Source: an uncultured Bacteroides sp. (GTDB taxonomy: Bacteria; Bacteroidota; Bacteroidia; Bacteroidales; Bacteroidaceae). Taken from it: a DNA stretch of 64,000 bases. Below are positions 54,361 to 63,947 of the stretch, in pieces. Every line of letters starts with the position of its first letter. The stretch's first letter is position 1. The position numbers and the translations under genes were made by a program. The notes under the pieces are model-generated. The model was not told the origin of the DNA. It searched no databases and worked only from the letters and a program-made list of their open reading frames with translations. The stretch is taken from positions 54,582 to 118,581 of the forward strand of contig CALYZE010000003.1 of the NCBI GenBank assembly GCA_945607605.1, given 5' to 3'.

Positions 54361-56526
54361 ATGAATTTGACATTTAAAAGATGTTTGATTGCGGCAGCTG
54401 CCGCTCTGACTATTTGCTCTGTACGAGCAGACGAAGGAATGTGGTTATTGCAACTGATGAAACAGCAGAACTCCATTGAGTTGATGAAAAAGCAAGGATT
54501 GAAACTAGAAGCAGATGACTTGTATAGCCCCAACGGTGTATCCTTGAAAGACGCCGTAGGTATCTTTGGAGGTGGCTGTACCGGTGAAATCATTTCTCCG
54601 GAGGGTTTGATTCTTACCAATCATCATTGTGGTTACGGTGCCATCCAGCAACACAGTAGCGTGGAACACGATTATCTGACCGATGGTTTTTGGGCAATGA
54701 ACCGCAATGAGGAGTTGCCTACTCCAGGGTTAAAGTTCCGTTTTGTACACCGCATTGTAGACATTACAGACCTAGTGAACAGCAAAATTAATGCAGGTGA
54801 AACAACAGAAATAACGGCATTAACCTCTCCTTTTCTTCGCAAGCTTGCCAAGGAAGAATTAGAAAAAAGTGATTTGAACGGTAAACCGGGTATTGAAGTA
54901 CACGCCCTTCCCTTCTACGCAGGCAATAAATTCTATTTGTTCTATTACAAAGTTTACAACGACGTCCGTATGGTTGCCGCTCCTCCGTCTTCCGTAGGAA
55001 AGTTTGGTGGCGAGACTGACAACTGGATGTGGCCCCGTCACACAGGCGACTTCTCTATTTTCCGCATCTATGCCGATGCCAATGGTGAGCCTGCTGAATA
55101 CAGCAAAGACAATACACCCTTGCAAACGCCCAAATACCTGCCCATCTCCATCAAAGGTCTGAACGAAGGCGACTACGCCATGATTATGGGTTTCCCTGGC
55201 AGCACGAAACGTTACCTAACCCAAAGTGAAGTAAAGCAGCGCATGAATGCAATCAATCAAGCCATGATTGATATGCGTGGCGTTCGCCTCGAAGTGTTGC
55301 GTAAATACATGGATGCCAGCGACAAAACCCGCATCCAATACGCCAATAAATTTGCCGGAAGTAGTAATTACTGGAAAAACTCCATCGGTATGAATAAAGC
55401 GATCGTGGATAACAATGTACTGGGTACCAAAGCTGAAATAGAGAAAAAGTATACCGAGTTTGCCAAAAGCAAGCCGGAGTATGAAGGTGTGGTCGAAAAA
55501 ATTGATGCCATCATCGAAAATAGCACCCCTACCCTACGCCAGCTCTACTACACCAACGAAGCTCTGCGTGGAGCCATCGAATTTGGTAGTACCTATATGA
55601 TTATGGACAACATCAAGAAGGCACTTGAAGAGAAGAACGATACACTGTTGGAAGCCGCCAAGAAACAACTGGAAGATGCTTACAACAGCATACACAACAA
55701 AGATTATGATCATGAAGTGGACCGTACTGTGGCTAAAGCCATCTTGCCAGCTCTTGCCAAAGCACTGAATGCAGACGAACTGCCCGACTTCTACCCAACC
55801 ATTCAAAAAGAATTTAAAGGAGACTATAACGCTTACGTCGACAATATATATGACCACTCCATTCTGTCCAATCGCGAGAATTTGGATAAGTTTTTAAAGA
55901 AACCTACTGTAAAGGCCATTGAGAAGGATCCAGCCACTGCTTATTCACGCTCCAAGAACCTCAAAGTGCAAGAACTTGGTAAAAAACATGCTGAATTGGA
56001 AAAGGATCTTGAGTTGCTTCACAAATCTTATATCCGTGGGTTGGGAGAAATGAAGATGCCAACGCCTTCTTATCCGGACGCAAACTTTACCCTCCGCCTA
56101 ACTTACGGTAGCGTGAAAGCATACAGCCCACGCGACGCTGTAAACTATAAGTTCTACACTACAACAGACGGTATTCTAGCGAAAGAAGATCCCAAAAACC
56201 GTGAGTTCGTTGTGCCCGCCAAACTCAAAGAACTTATCCAAAACAAAGACTTCGGTCCCTATGCCATGGCTGATGGCACGATGCCGGTTTGCTTCCTAAC
56301 CACCAACGACATCACCGGTGGTAATTCCGGAAGTCCGGTTATCAATGCCGATGGTCATCTTATCGGTACTGCTTTTGATGGAAACTGGGAGTCATTGAGC
56401 GGAGACATCAATTTCGACAACAACTTGCAACGTTGTATTTCACTTGACATCCGTTACGTACTCTTTATCTTGGACAAGTTGGGCAACTGTGGACATTTAA
56501 TAAAAGAAATGAACATCATAGACTAA
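54361..56526 (+). CDS. dpp7: S46 dipeptidyl peptidase, DPP7-like
   Basis: 721 residues with a Sec signal (cleavage near SVRA/DEG). Trypsin-like triad in S46 context: His89 in TNHHCGYGA, Asp230 in RHTGDF and Ser656 in GGNSGSPV. The S1-determining residue, 18 past the serine, is Gly674 (FDGNWE), as in DPP7, which favours hydrophobic or broad P1 residues. It removes dipeptides from peptides in the periplasm. The next gene is a close paralogue with Arg at that position. The upstream neighbour is a broken maturase gene and no separate promoter was found. Confidence 0.94.
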   Translation: MNLTFKRCLIAAAAALTICSVRADEGMWLLQLMKQQNSIELMKKQGLKLEADDLYSPNGVSLKDAVGIFGGGCTGEIISPEGLILTNHHCGYGAIQQHSSVEHDYLTDGFWAMNRNEELPTPGLKFRFVHRIVDITDLVNSKINAGETTEITALTSPFLRKLAKEELEKSDLNGKPGIEVHALPFYAGNKFYLFYYKVYNDVRMVAAPPSSVGKFGGETDNWMWPRHTGDFSIFRIYADANGEPAEYSKDNTPLQTPKYLPISIKGLNEGDYAMIMGFPGSTKRYLTQSEVKQRMNAINQAMIDMRGVRLEVLRKYMDASDKTRIQYANKFAGSSNYWKNSIGMNKAIVDNNVLGTKAEIEKKYTEFAKSKPEYEGVVEKIDAIIENSTPTLRQLYYTNEALRGAIEFGSTYMIMDNIKKALEEKNDTLLEAAKKQLEDAYNSIHNKDYDHEVDRTVAKAILPALAKALNADELPDFYPTIQKEFKGDYNAYVDNIYDHSILSNRENLDKFLKKPTVKAIEKDPATAYSRSKNLKVQELGKKHAELEKDLELLHKSYIRGLGEMKMPTPSYPDANFTLRLTYGSVKAYSPRDAVNYKFYTTTDGILAKEDPKNREFVVPAKLKELIQNKDFGPYAMADGTMPVCFLTTNDITGGNSGSPVINADGHLIGTAFDGNWESLSGDINFDNNLQRCISLDIRYVLFILDKLGNCGHLIKEMNIID

Positions 56527-56551
56527 AAATCACAGATTCAAAAAAGCACTA

Positions 56552-56639
56552 TACGACTGAGGTGTTCTCTCTATACTACAGAGATGCCCTCAGTCGTATA
56601 GAAAGGATACCTCTGTAATATAGAGAGGTATTCCCCCTC
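56552..56639. repeat. 22-bp periodic imperfect tandem array D
   Basis: Four units start at 56552, 56574, 56596 and 56618, all 22 bp. All share A-G at unit positions 9-10 and C at positions 16 and 18 (core near AGGTATTC-C). The array also folds: CTATACGACTGAGG (56549-56562) is inverse-repeated at 56588-56601, and ATACCTCT (56607-56614) pairs with 56624-56631. It lies in the 140-bp gap between two same-direction peptidase genes. Confidence 0.7.
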
Positions 56640-56666
56640 CAAAACACTTTCTAACGCACTTTTATT

Positions 56667-58826
56667 ATGAAGAAGATTTTATTATCATTATTCCTTACAT
56701 CTACATTTTTATCAGCACAGGCAGACGAAGGTATGTGGATGCTTACTGACCTTCAGAAGCAAAATGAAGTAGCCATGATGGAACTGGGATTGCTCATTCC
56801 CGTCAATCAAATTTATAACCCCGATGGCGGCGCTCTTAAAGATGCCGTTGTACATTTTGGTGGAGGGTGCACGGGTGAAGTTATCTCTGCCGAAGGTTTG
56901 GTACTAACCAATCACCACTGCGGCTACGGAGCTATCCAACAACACAGCAGTGTGGAGCATGATTATCTGACTGATGGTTTCTGGGCTATGTCACGTGAAG
57001 AAGAATTACCCTGTAAAGGACTTACCATCACTTACATTGATGAAATACTCGACGTAACGGAATATGTGAATGAACAGCTACAAATCGATGCCGATCCCAA
57101 TGGAACGAATTATCTTTCTCCCAAATACCTTTCTACAGTAGCTGATCGCTTTACTTCCGAACAGGGTATTGCTCTGACTCCGGGTCGTAAACTTGAGTTA
57201 AAAGCGTTCTATGGAGGAAACAAATATTATCTATTTGTTAAAACCACCTACAGTGATATCCGTATGGTGGGTGCCCCTCCCTCCTCCATCGGCAAGTTTG
57301 GCGCAGATACAGATAACTGGATGTGGCCTCGTCATACCGGCGACTTTTCTATCTTTCGCATTTATGCAGATCAAGATGGGAATCCTGTGGAATACAACAA
57401 GGGCAATACCCCTCTGAAAGTCAAAAAGCACCTGACCATCAGTCTGGATGGCTATCGTGAAGGAGATTTTACGTTTGTCATGGGCTTCCCTGGACGTAAT
57501 TGGCGCTACATGATTTCCGATGAGGTGGAAGAACGCATGCAGACCACTAATTTTATGCGCCAGCACGTACGCGACGTGCGTCAGAAAGCTTTAATGGAAC
57601 AAATGTTGAAGGATGACGCCGTGCGAATTCACTATGCCAGCAAATATGCTTCTTCTGCCAATTATTGGAAAAATGCTATTGGCATGAACGAAGGTCTTGT
57701 TCGCTTAAACGTATTGGATACCAAACGGGAACAACAGGAACAACTTCTTGCTCGTGGACGCGAAAAAGGAGATGACAGTTACCAAAAATCTTTCGACCAG
57801 ATACGTAGCATCGTGCAGCATCGTCGTTCAGCACTCTATCATCAACAAGCCATCCAAGAAGCCTTAATCACGGGTCTTGACTTTATGCGTATACCCAGCA
57901 CTACCGGACTGGTATCAGCCTTGAAAAGCAAAGACAAAGCACGCATCAAAACAGCCGCAGATAGTCTTCAAATAGCAGCAGACAAATATTTCGCCTCTGT
58001 GCCCTTCCCTGAAGTAGAGCGTGTAGTTGGCAAGCAAATGCTTCAGACTTACATGAACTACATTCCGGTAGAACAGCGTATCGGTATCTTCCAAATTATC
58101 GATAAACGCTTCAAAGGTAACAGTGATGCATTTATAGATGCTTGTTTAAAATACTCCATCTTCGGCAACAAAGAGAACTTTGATAAATTTATCCATAAGC
58201 CCAGCCTCTATAAAATCAGCAATGACTGGATGGTGTTATTTAAATTTTCGACTACTGACGGACTGCTACAGACAGCCATTGCCATGATGGATGCCAACAA
58301 GAACTATAATGCAGCACATAAAGTATGGGTAAAAGGAGTGATGGATATGAAGCAGGAAGCAGGTATTCCTATCTATCCGGATGCCAACTCTACCCTCCGT
58401 CTGACTTACGGGAAAGTACTACCTTATACACCTGCCGATGGAGTAGAATATAGCTACTATACAACTTTGAAAGGAGCTATGGAAAAAGAAGATCCTGACA
58501 ACTGGGAGTTTGTAATTCCTGCTCGTTTGAAGGAGTTATATCAGGCTAAAGATTTCGGTCGCTATGCCCTGCCTAATGGAGAAATGCCTATCTGCTTCAT
58601 TGTCAATACAGACAACACCGGAGGTAACTCAGGAAGTCCCGTATTCAATGCTAAAGGAGAATTAATCGGAACAGGCTTCGACCGCAACTATGAAGGTTTG
58701 ACAGGCGACATAGCCTTCCGTCCATCCTCTCAACGTGCAGCTTGTGTAGATATTCGATATATTTTGTTTATTATTGACAAGTATGCCGGTGCATCTCATA
58801 TCATCAAAGAACTAACTATCAAGTAA
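56667..58826 (+). CDS. dpp11: S46 dipeptidyl peptidase, DPP11-like
   Basis: 719 residues with a Sec signal (MKKILLSLFLTSTFLSAQA/DEG). Triad His84 (TNHHCGY), Asp226 (RHTGDF), Ser655 (GGNSGSPV). The residue 18 past the serine is Arg673 (FDRNYE), the same residue and number that confer Asp/Glu preference in Porphyromonas DPP11. It would complement the DPP7-like neighbour in trimming dipeptides after acidic residues in the periplasm. Paralogy by tandem duplication is evident. Confidence 0.94.
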   Translation: MKKILLSLFLTSTFLSAQADEGMWMLTDLQKQNEVAMMELGLLIPVNQIYNPDGGALKDAVVHFGGGCTGEVISAEGLVLTNHHCGYGAIQQHSSVEHDYLTDGFWAMSREEELPCKGLTITYIDEILDVTEYVNEQLQIDADPNGTNYLSPKYLSTVADRFTSEQGIALTPGRKLELKAFYGGNKYYLFVKTTYSDIRMVGAPPSSIGKFGADTDNWMWPRHTGDFSIFRIYADQDGNPVEYNKGNTPLKVKKHLTISLDGYREGDFTFVMGFPGRNWRYMISDEVEERMQTTNFMRQHVRDVRQKALMEQMLKDDAVRIHYASKYASSANYWKNAIGMNEGLVRLNVLDTKREQQEQLLARGREKGDDSYQKSFDQIRSIVQHRRSALYHQQAIQEALITGLDFMRIPSTTGLVSALKSKDKARIKTAADSLQIAADKYFASVPFPEVERVVGKQMLQTYMNYIPVEQRIGIFQIIDKRFKGNSDAFIDACLKYSIFGNKENFDKFIHKPSLYKISNDWMVLFKFSTTDGLLQTAIAMMDANKNYNAAHKVWVKGVMDMKQEAGIPIYPDANSTLRLTYGKVLPYTPADGVEYSYYTTLKGAMEKEDPDNWEFVIPARLKELYQAKDFGRYALPNGEMPICFIVNTDNTGGNSGSPVFNAKGELIGTGFDRNYEGLTGDIAFRPSSQRAACVDIRYILFIIDKYAGASHIIKELTIK

Positions 58827-58921
58827 CTACAAAGACAACCTGTACGACAAACACTTATTCGGCGAACCAAATGCCCTTTTTAATTGTTATTATAAATAAA
58901 CTAAAATAGAAAGGTGAAATT

Positions 58922-59218
58922 ATGGAAAAGTTTGAAGAATTGATACAATCAGAAAATCCAGTATTAGTTGATTTCTTTGCTACTTGGTGCGGTCCTTGTA
59001 AAGCCATGCATCCAGTATTGGAAGGTCTCAAAAGTGAAATAGGTGATAGTGCCCGTATAGCAAAAATTGATGTTGACCAACATGAAGATTTGGCAACACT
59101 CTATCGCATACAAGCTGTACCTACTTTCATCCTATTTAAGAAAGGTGAAGCTGTATGGCGTCATTCAGGTGTAATTAGCGGAAAAGATTTGAAATCCGTT
59201 ATTGAACAAAACTCTTAA
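58922..59218 (+). CDS. trxA: Thioredoxin
   Basis: 98 residues with the classic active site ATWCGPCKAMHP and the cis-Pro in VPTFILFKKGE. No signal peptide, so cytoplasmic. It reduces disulfides in target proteins. It is followed 6 bp later by a periplasmic thioredoxin-fold lipoprotein, an unusual pairing of cytoplasmic and exported versions. Confidence 0.93.
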   Translation: MEKFEELIQSENPVLVDFFATWCGPCKAMHPVLEGLKSEIGDSARIAKIDVDQHEDLATLYRIQAVPTFILFKKGEAVWRHSGVISGKDLKSVIEQNS

Positions 59219-59224
59219 GAAAAA

Positions 59225-59701
59225 ATGAAGAAAACTATAACCATATTTGCCCTGATCTTTGCAAGCGTATTGACTTTCGCTTGCACGGATGGAGCAAAGC
59301 AAAAAAAACAAGGGGAAGAAAAAGAAGTTCAAACCGAAGGAAGCGTCATTCTTATGAATAAAGACATGTTCATTAAGGATGTCTTTGATTACGAAAAATC
59401 TCAAGATTGGAAGTACAAAGGAAATAAACCGGCCATTATTGACCTTTACGCTGATTGGTGTGGTCCTTGTCGCATGACAGCCCCTATCATGAAAGAGTTG
59501 GCTAAAGAATTTGCCGATAAAATAGTCATATACAAAGTCAATGTGGATAATGAAAAGGAATTGGCCGCTTTGTTCAATGCTACCAGCATTCCTCTCTTCG
59601 TATTTATTCCGATGGACGGAGAGCCGCAGCTCTTTCGTGGAGCTGCTGACAAAGCCACTTACAAAAAGGTGATTGAGGAGTTTTTGCTGAAATTAGAATA
59701 A
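59225..59701 (+). CDS. Thioredoxin-fold lipoprotein
   Basis: 158 residues. The lipoprotein signal ends at LTFAC (Cys20), followed by a charged linker. The thioredoxin domain has DWCGPCRMTAP and the cis-Pro in SIPLFVF. It probably handles disulfide reduction or isomerisation on the periplasmic side. It converges on the PHP gene with a 9-bp overlap of the 3' ends. Confidence 0.88.
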   Translation: MKKTITIFALIFASVLTFACTDGAKQKKQGEEKEVQTEGSVILMNKDMFIKDVFDYEKSQDWKYKGNKPAIIDLYADWCGPCRMTAPIMKELAKEFADKIVIYKVNVDNEKELAALFNATSIPLFVFIPMDGEPQLFRGAADKATYKKVIEEFLLKLE

Positions 59702-60544
59702 GATCGGCATCTCTCTCCACTTACCGTTATACAACTCCATGACCGTCTCGTAGCCTGCTTGCTTCAATGCCTTCAGCGCTACGAGACGGTTGCTGTTTAT
59801 ACGCTCTGGATGATGAGAATCGCTATTCACCTGCACACGAATTCCTAAATCATGCAATAAAGTAAAATAACGCTCATTGGGATAGAAAGTTCCTAGCGCT
59901 TGATAGGCTTTCGTATTAATCTCCACTTGATAGCCCCGTTTAGCTATCTCGCCAAAGTATGTGTGCATCAATTGCTCATACCAAGGTTCATCAAGTAAAC
60001 CGATCTGATAGGATGCTGCATTATAATGTATCTTATCGGCATGTCCCACAATGTCGAAATCCCCTAGCTCCAGCATTCTCATCAGTCGTCCGTAATAAAG
60101 ACGTACAACCCGTTCTAAATCTCCATCGAAGTGTTCGTCTACAATCTTCCGGAAAACATCGGCAGAAACATCCACATCCACCACTTCTCCCCGGTCATTA
60201 TAGAGCAGATGAACAGACCCTATACGGTAATCCAACGGTAACTCTCTGAAGCGCTGGATTGACGGGTTGCTTTCCTCGTTCAGATAATCAATTTCCAGAC
60301 CAATATACAATTCTATGCGTCCGGCATATTTAGTTTTCAAGCGATTAAATTCCGAAAGATAATCATCCATCCGATCCCACTCCATGGACCATGCCGTGGA
60401 AAAGGGCAAAGGAGCATGTGATGAAAAGCCATAGGATGTAAAGCCTTCACTCAAGGCAAAATGCACAAAGTCTTCCATTCCGGCACGCCCGTCACAATAA
60501 AGGCTGTGGCTATGATAATTCGTTAGATTTCCTATTTTATTCAT
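59693..60544 (-). CDS. PHP-domain phosphoesterase, histidinol-phosphatase-like
   Basis: 283 residues from the ATG MNKIGNLTNYHSHSLYCDGR. Metal-site motifs HSH, SSHAPL and the late DSH (VNSDSHHPERI), plus internal VGHADKIHY, match the HisK-type PHP family that dephosphorylates histidinol phosphate. No other his genes are nearby, so the substrate is assumed from the family. Cytoplasmic. Downstream of the ABC-F gene in the same direction (36 bp). Confidence 0.88.
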   Translation of the reverse strand: MNKIGNLTNYHSHSLYCDGRAGMEDFVHFALSEGFTSYGFSSHAPLPFSTAWSMEWDRMDDYLSEFNRLKTKYAGRIELYIGLEIDYLNEESNPSIQRFRELPLDYRIGSVHLLYNDRGEVVDVDVSADVFRKIVDEHFDGDLERVVRLYYGRLMRMLELGDFDIVGHADKIHYNAASYQIGLLDEPWYEQLMHTYFGEIAKRGYQVEINTKAYQALGTFYPNERYFTLLHDLGIRVQVNSDSHHPERINSNRLVALKALKQAGYETVMELYNGKWREMPILF

Positions 60545-60580
60545 TTTGATTCTTTCATTATTAGTTAGCAACTTCAAGTC

Positions 60581-62464
60581 TCAATTCGACTCAATTTCAC
60601 TCAGCTCAAGCCAACGCAATGTTTTCTCATCAATCCACTCGGACAGTTCCGGCAAACGCTTTGACTTTTCGGTAAGTTCTTCCACTGAAAGAGTTCCACT
60701 GCACAGAGATTCTTCGATTACCTTCTTTTCAGCCTCCAGATCAGCAATTTCCTGTTCCAGTTGCTCAAATTCACGTTTCTCCTTGAAAGTCATCCGATGC
60801 TTTTCGTTCAAACGCACTTTGGCAGTTTTATCTTCTTGCGGTTTCGAAGCTTCCTTTTCTTTTTCCTGATGCAACTTAATATCCTTCCAATCACGATACT
60901 GTGTATAATTACCGGGGAAATCACGAATATCTCCCTGACCATTGAATACTAACAGATGCCCCACTACTTTATCCATAAAGTAACGGTCATGACTTACCAC
61001 AATGACACATCCTTTAAAGTTTTGCAAATACTCTTCCAGCACATTCAAGGTAACGATATCAAGATCGTTAGTAGGTTCATCCAGCACAAGGAAATTAGGA
61101 TTGCGCATTAACACAGTGCACAGATAAAGACGGCGGCGTTCACCACCGCTCAACTTATACACGTAGCTATGCTGAGTTTCAGGGGTGAATAGAAAATGTT
61201 GCAGAAACTGCGAAGCAGTCAACTGTTTGCCGTTACCCAGTTCTATTACTTCTGCAATGCTCTGTACTACATCAATGACTTTCATCTGCTCGTCAAACTT
61301 CAAACCGTCCTGCGAATAATAACCGAAGCGAACCGTTTCGCCAATATCCAGTGTACCCTTGTCAGCCTGCTCCAGTCCCATCAATATCTTAATAAAGGTC
61401 GATTTTCCCGTACCATTGTTTCCGACAATCCCCATTTTCTCGTATCGGGCAAAGATGTAAGAGAAATCATCCAATATCTTCAAATCGCCAAAAGATTTAT
61501 ACAGATGGTCTGCTTCAAATATCTTGCTACCTATATAAGATGCTTTGACATCTAGCTTCACATTATCATTATTAGAGCGCTGTTTGGCCACTTTTTCCAA
61601 TTCGTAAAAAGCATCTTCGCGGTAACGAGCCTTATGCCCACGAGCCTGAGGCATGCGACGCATCCACTCCAACTCTGTACGATAAAGGTTATTGGCACGT
61701 TCAATTTCCACAGTCTTGGCCTCTATGCGCTCCTGCCTTTTCTCTAAATAATAGCTATAATTGCCTTTATATTGATAAATCTGTTGATTGTCAATTTCTA
61801 CAATTTCAGTGCATACACGATCCAAAAAATAACGGTCATGCGTCACCATCAAAAGAGTCAGATTATTCCGACGCAAATATTCCTCCAACCATTCGGTCAT
61901 ATCAAGGTCAAGGTGATTGGTAGGTTCGTCTAATATTAGCAAATCAGGTTCTGTTATCAGTGTATTGGCTAAAGCCACCCGCTTCAATTGGCCACCAGAG
62001 AGTTGCCTCACTTGCTGGTTGAAATCACGAATTTTTAGTTGAGAGAGAATTTGTTTGGCTTTCTGTTCATACTCCCAAGCTTTTTCATGATCCATACGGA
62101 CTAATAATTCATCTAAGCCGGGATGTCCGTCTGTTTCCATGCAACGTTCATACTCCTTAATCAGCTCCACCGTACTGTTGCCATGGTGAAAACATGCTTC
62201 AAGCACGGTCAAATCCTCTGGATATTGCGGGTCTTGTTCCAGATAACCTATCCGCAAATCACGCCGATAGGAAATAGTGCCGCTATCATACCCTTCCTTT
62301 TCCGAAAGAATATTAAGCAAAGTAGTCTTACCACTCCCATTCTTTGCAATCAGTCCCACGCGCTGCCCTTCCGACAAACCAAAAAATATATTTTTGAATA
62401 AAATCAGATCGCCGAATGACTTAGTCAGATTCTCTATCTGAAGAATTGAATTTACTGCTGCCAA
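60581..62464 (-). CDS. ABC-F family ATPase (Uup-like)
   Basis: 627 residues with two ATP-binding cassettes: Walker A AKNGSGKTTLL and GNNGTGKSTFI, signatures LSGGQLKRVAL and LSGGERRRLYL, Walker B LILDEPTNHLDL and LVLDEPTNDLDI. A C-terminal basic coiled coil (about 540-627) as in Uup is present. No membrane domain, so it acts on ribosomes or nucleic acids, not in transport. The start is a TTG at 62464 (no ATG in frame upstream before a stop), preceded by AAAGAGAA. Confidence 0.9.
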   Translation of the reverse strand: MAAVNSILQIENLTKSFGDLILFKNIFFGLSEGQRVGLIAKNGSGKTTLLNILSEKEGYDSGTISYRRDLRIGYLEQDPQYPEDLTVLEACFHHGNSTVELIKEYERCMETDGHPGLDELLVRMDHEKAWEYEQKAKQILSQLKIRDFNQQVRQLSGGQLKRVALANTLITEPDLLILDEPTNHLDLDMTEWLEEYLRRNNLTLLMVTHDRYFLDRVCTEIVEIDNQQIYQYKGNYSYYLEKRQERIEAKTVEIERANNLYRTELEWMRRMPQARGHKARYREDAFYELEKVAKQRSNNDNVKLDVKASYIGSKIFEADHLYKSFGDLKILDDFSYIFARYEKMGIVGNNGTGKSTFIKILMGLEQADKGTLDIGETVRFGYYSQDGLKFDEQMKVIDVVQSIAEVIELGNGKQLTASQFLQHFLFTPETQHSYVYKLSGGERRRLYLCTVLMRNPNFLVLDEPTNDLDIVTLNVLEEYLQNFKGCVIVVSHDRYFMDKVVGHLLVFNGQGDIRDFPGNYTQYRDWKDIKLHQEKEKEASKPQEDKTAKVRLNEKHRMTFKEKREFEQLEQEIADLEAEKKVIEESLCSGTLSVEELTEKSKRLPELSEWIDEKTLRWLELSEIESN

Positions 62465-62489
62465 ATTCTCTTTTATTAAATGTTGTTAG

Positions 62490-63305
62490 TTATTGATTAT
62501 CAAACATACCTTTGTAGGCTTCCACGACGTTACATGATTCACCAGCTTTCACTTTGCTCCATACCAGCTTCATAGGATCTATCCAAGCATCGGTAGAGGT
62601 ATTCAGCAAAATAGGAGCTTCTCGATTGCCATCGATCAAAGTTCGCCACTCCATGCCATCTACTTCATTGGCAAAAATGACACAAAGTACAATGCCGAAT
62701 GCTAACCAAGCATCCTTTTTTTTAGGACCTATTTCTCCTGTATCTATCATCTGCTGTATTTTGAGAACATCTTCTTCAGAGCCTTGAAAATCTTTCTTCA
62801 GAGATTCTTTGACAGCAGAGTCCACCCACTCATAAGCCTCGTTAATCTGATAAATTTCAGAAAGACGAACCGGAATAATTTCAAGCGGATATTTCACCCC
62901 GTCTCTGCGTATTTCCAATGAACTTATTATTTTTTCAGCTACAGCAACCGATTCTCCCTTCTTGACCGTAAACGAACATTCAAAAGCCATTTCTTCAATA
63001 CCTATCACCCAAAGATGAGAAGTATAGTATTCATTCTCTTCCTCAAACATTGCTTTGCTATAGGCACACTCCAATTTCCCTACCTTCACAAGAATAGCCG
63101 AAGAGTTTTCCTTCAATTCCTGCCGTATAGAGTCTTTTCCATACTCTGCATTCCCTTTATAGGCTGAAATACGGAAATTACCCGTCCATTCTGCGGGATT
63201 ATAGAAGAGAAAAGATCCTTCTCCATCTTCAAATTCACTCCAGTTTGCCGGGTATACCATTGAAAACCATGCTCCCGGAGAGATAAACTTCTTATTTTGT
63301 TCCAT
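62490..63305 (-). CDS. DUF3805/DUF3806 protein
   Basis: 271 residues, no signal peptide. The N-terminal half (ISPGAWFSMVYPANWSEFED and the following strands) resembles DUF3805, and the C-terminal half (LKIQQMIDTGEIGPKKKDAW) resembles DUF3806. Function unknown. It begins 25 bp upstream of the ABC-F start in the same direction, so co-transcription is likely. Confidence 0.8.
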   Translation of the reverse strand: MEQNKKFISPGAWFSMVYPANWSEFEDGEGSFLFYNPAEWTGNFRISAYKGNAEYGKDSIRQELKENSSAILVKVGKLECAYSKAMFEEENEYYTSHLWVIGIEEMAFECSFTVKKGESVAVAEKIISSLEIRRDGVKYPLEIIPVRLSEIYQINEAYEWVDSAVKESLKKDFQGSEEDVLKIQQMIDTGEIGPKKKDAWLAFGIVLCVIFANEVDGMEWRTLIDGNREAPILLNTSTDAWIDPMKLVWSKVKAGESCNVVEAYKGMFDNQ

Positions 63306-63358
63306 ATATATTAACTAATTCTTATAAAAGCAATTAAACCCATCTTTGCTATTCCTCG

Positions 63359-63390
63359 CAAAAATAACATTACCACCGTTGATATGCAAA
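63359..63390 (-). promoter_or_regulatory. Promoter for the DUF3805/ABC-F/PHP unit
   Basis: On the minus strand TTTG (plus 63387-63390) and TATTTTTG (plus 63359-63366) are 20 bp apart, about 55 bp before the ATG at 63305. Confidence 0.65.
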
Positions 63391-63395
63391 CAATA

Positions 63396-63431
63396 ATAAC
63401 AAAAAACAGCCGATTCTCACGAATCAGCTGT
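63396..63431 (-). terminator. Minus-strand intrinsic terminator
   Basis: Arms at plus 63406-63416 and 63421-63431 pair over 11 positions with one mismatch and a 4-nt loop; on the minus strand the stem is followed by TTTTTG and a T-rich stretch. It would end a transcript arriving from the right (see the -7 box at 63533-63540 and the remnant at 63630-63860). Confidence 0.7.
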
Positions 63432-63532
63432 CCCAATCATCATCTATGAATGAAGACTATAAAAGAGTCTCCAATATTGTATTCGACCTAATGAAATCAA
63501 ATTAGAATCGATTCAATCTTTAATTTCGCATG

Positions 63533-63540
63533 CAAAGATA
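63533..63540 (-). promoter_or_regulatory. -7 box of a possible short minus-strand transcript
   Basis: CAAAGATA on the plus strand reads TATCTTTG on the minus strand. A transcript starting about 63527 would meet the terminator at about 63400, giving a product near 130 nt with no convincing ORF. The -33 element was not clear. Confidence 0.4.
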
Positions 63541-63629
63541 AGCAATGAAATACATATAAACCTAAGTTTTTAAGATATTTAAAACAACATTGCATAAACA
63601 AAGTGTAATATATTGTGATTGAAAGCTTA

Positions 63630-63860
63630 TCATTCAGACAAAACAGGGTGGCTGTAGATTTGAGTGAGTAATTGCATAGCCGCATGAGAATCGGCTATAC
63701 CGCTAAATCGAGTTGTAAATCCACCGGAGAATTCTATCCGAATCTCTCCTGACCTCAGAGTTATTATATCGTAGTTCGTGTTCGAACCGGAAGAACCGGA
63801 TCAATTGACAGGGGCGAACTTCTCTAAAGAAGAGGAGGGCTTACCTATATTCAGTGGGAA
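63630..63860 (-). pseudogene. Decayed coding fragment, possibly IS66 OrfA-like
   Basis: On the minus strand a frame ends at plus 63630-63632 after a segment reading YDIITLRSGEIRIEFSGG, then FSGIADSHAAMQLLTQIY and SHPVLSE. The pattern of a Gly-rich strand pair, then a helix and a terminal -IYxxxVLxE, resembles the C-terminus of IS66-family OrfA proteins. The same frame continues upstream through an in-frame TGA (plus 63801-63803) into a lower-confidence stretch. No start codon, no transposase and no terminal repeats are visible. Family assignment is tentative. The rest of the 63306-64000 region holds regulatory sites and array E. Confidence 0.4.
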
Positions 63861-63947
63861 CATAGTATATTCCACAAGGCCAAAAACCATCCTTTTATAT
63901 GAAAAAAGAGGACAAATAGATTTATCTCCAAACCCCTCTTGCTACCT

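Noticed and set aside
63497-63685. 62-codon ORF on the minus strand
   Set aside because: Overlaps the possible small RNA promoter and the relic in another frame; Cys/Leu-rich with no likeness to a protein family.
63775-63800. tRNA T-arm-like sequence (GTTCGAACC)
   Set aside because: No acceptor, D-arm or anticodon stem could be fitted around it.
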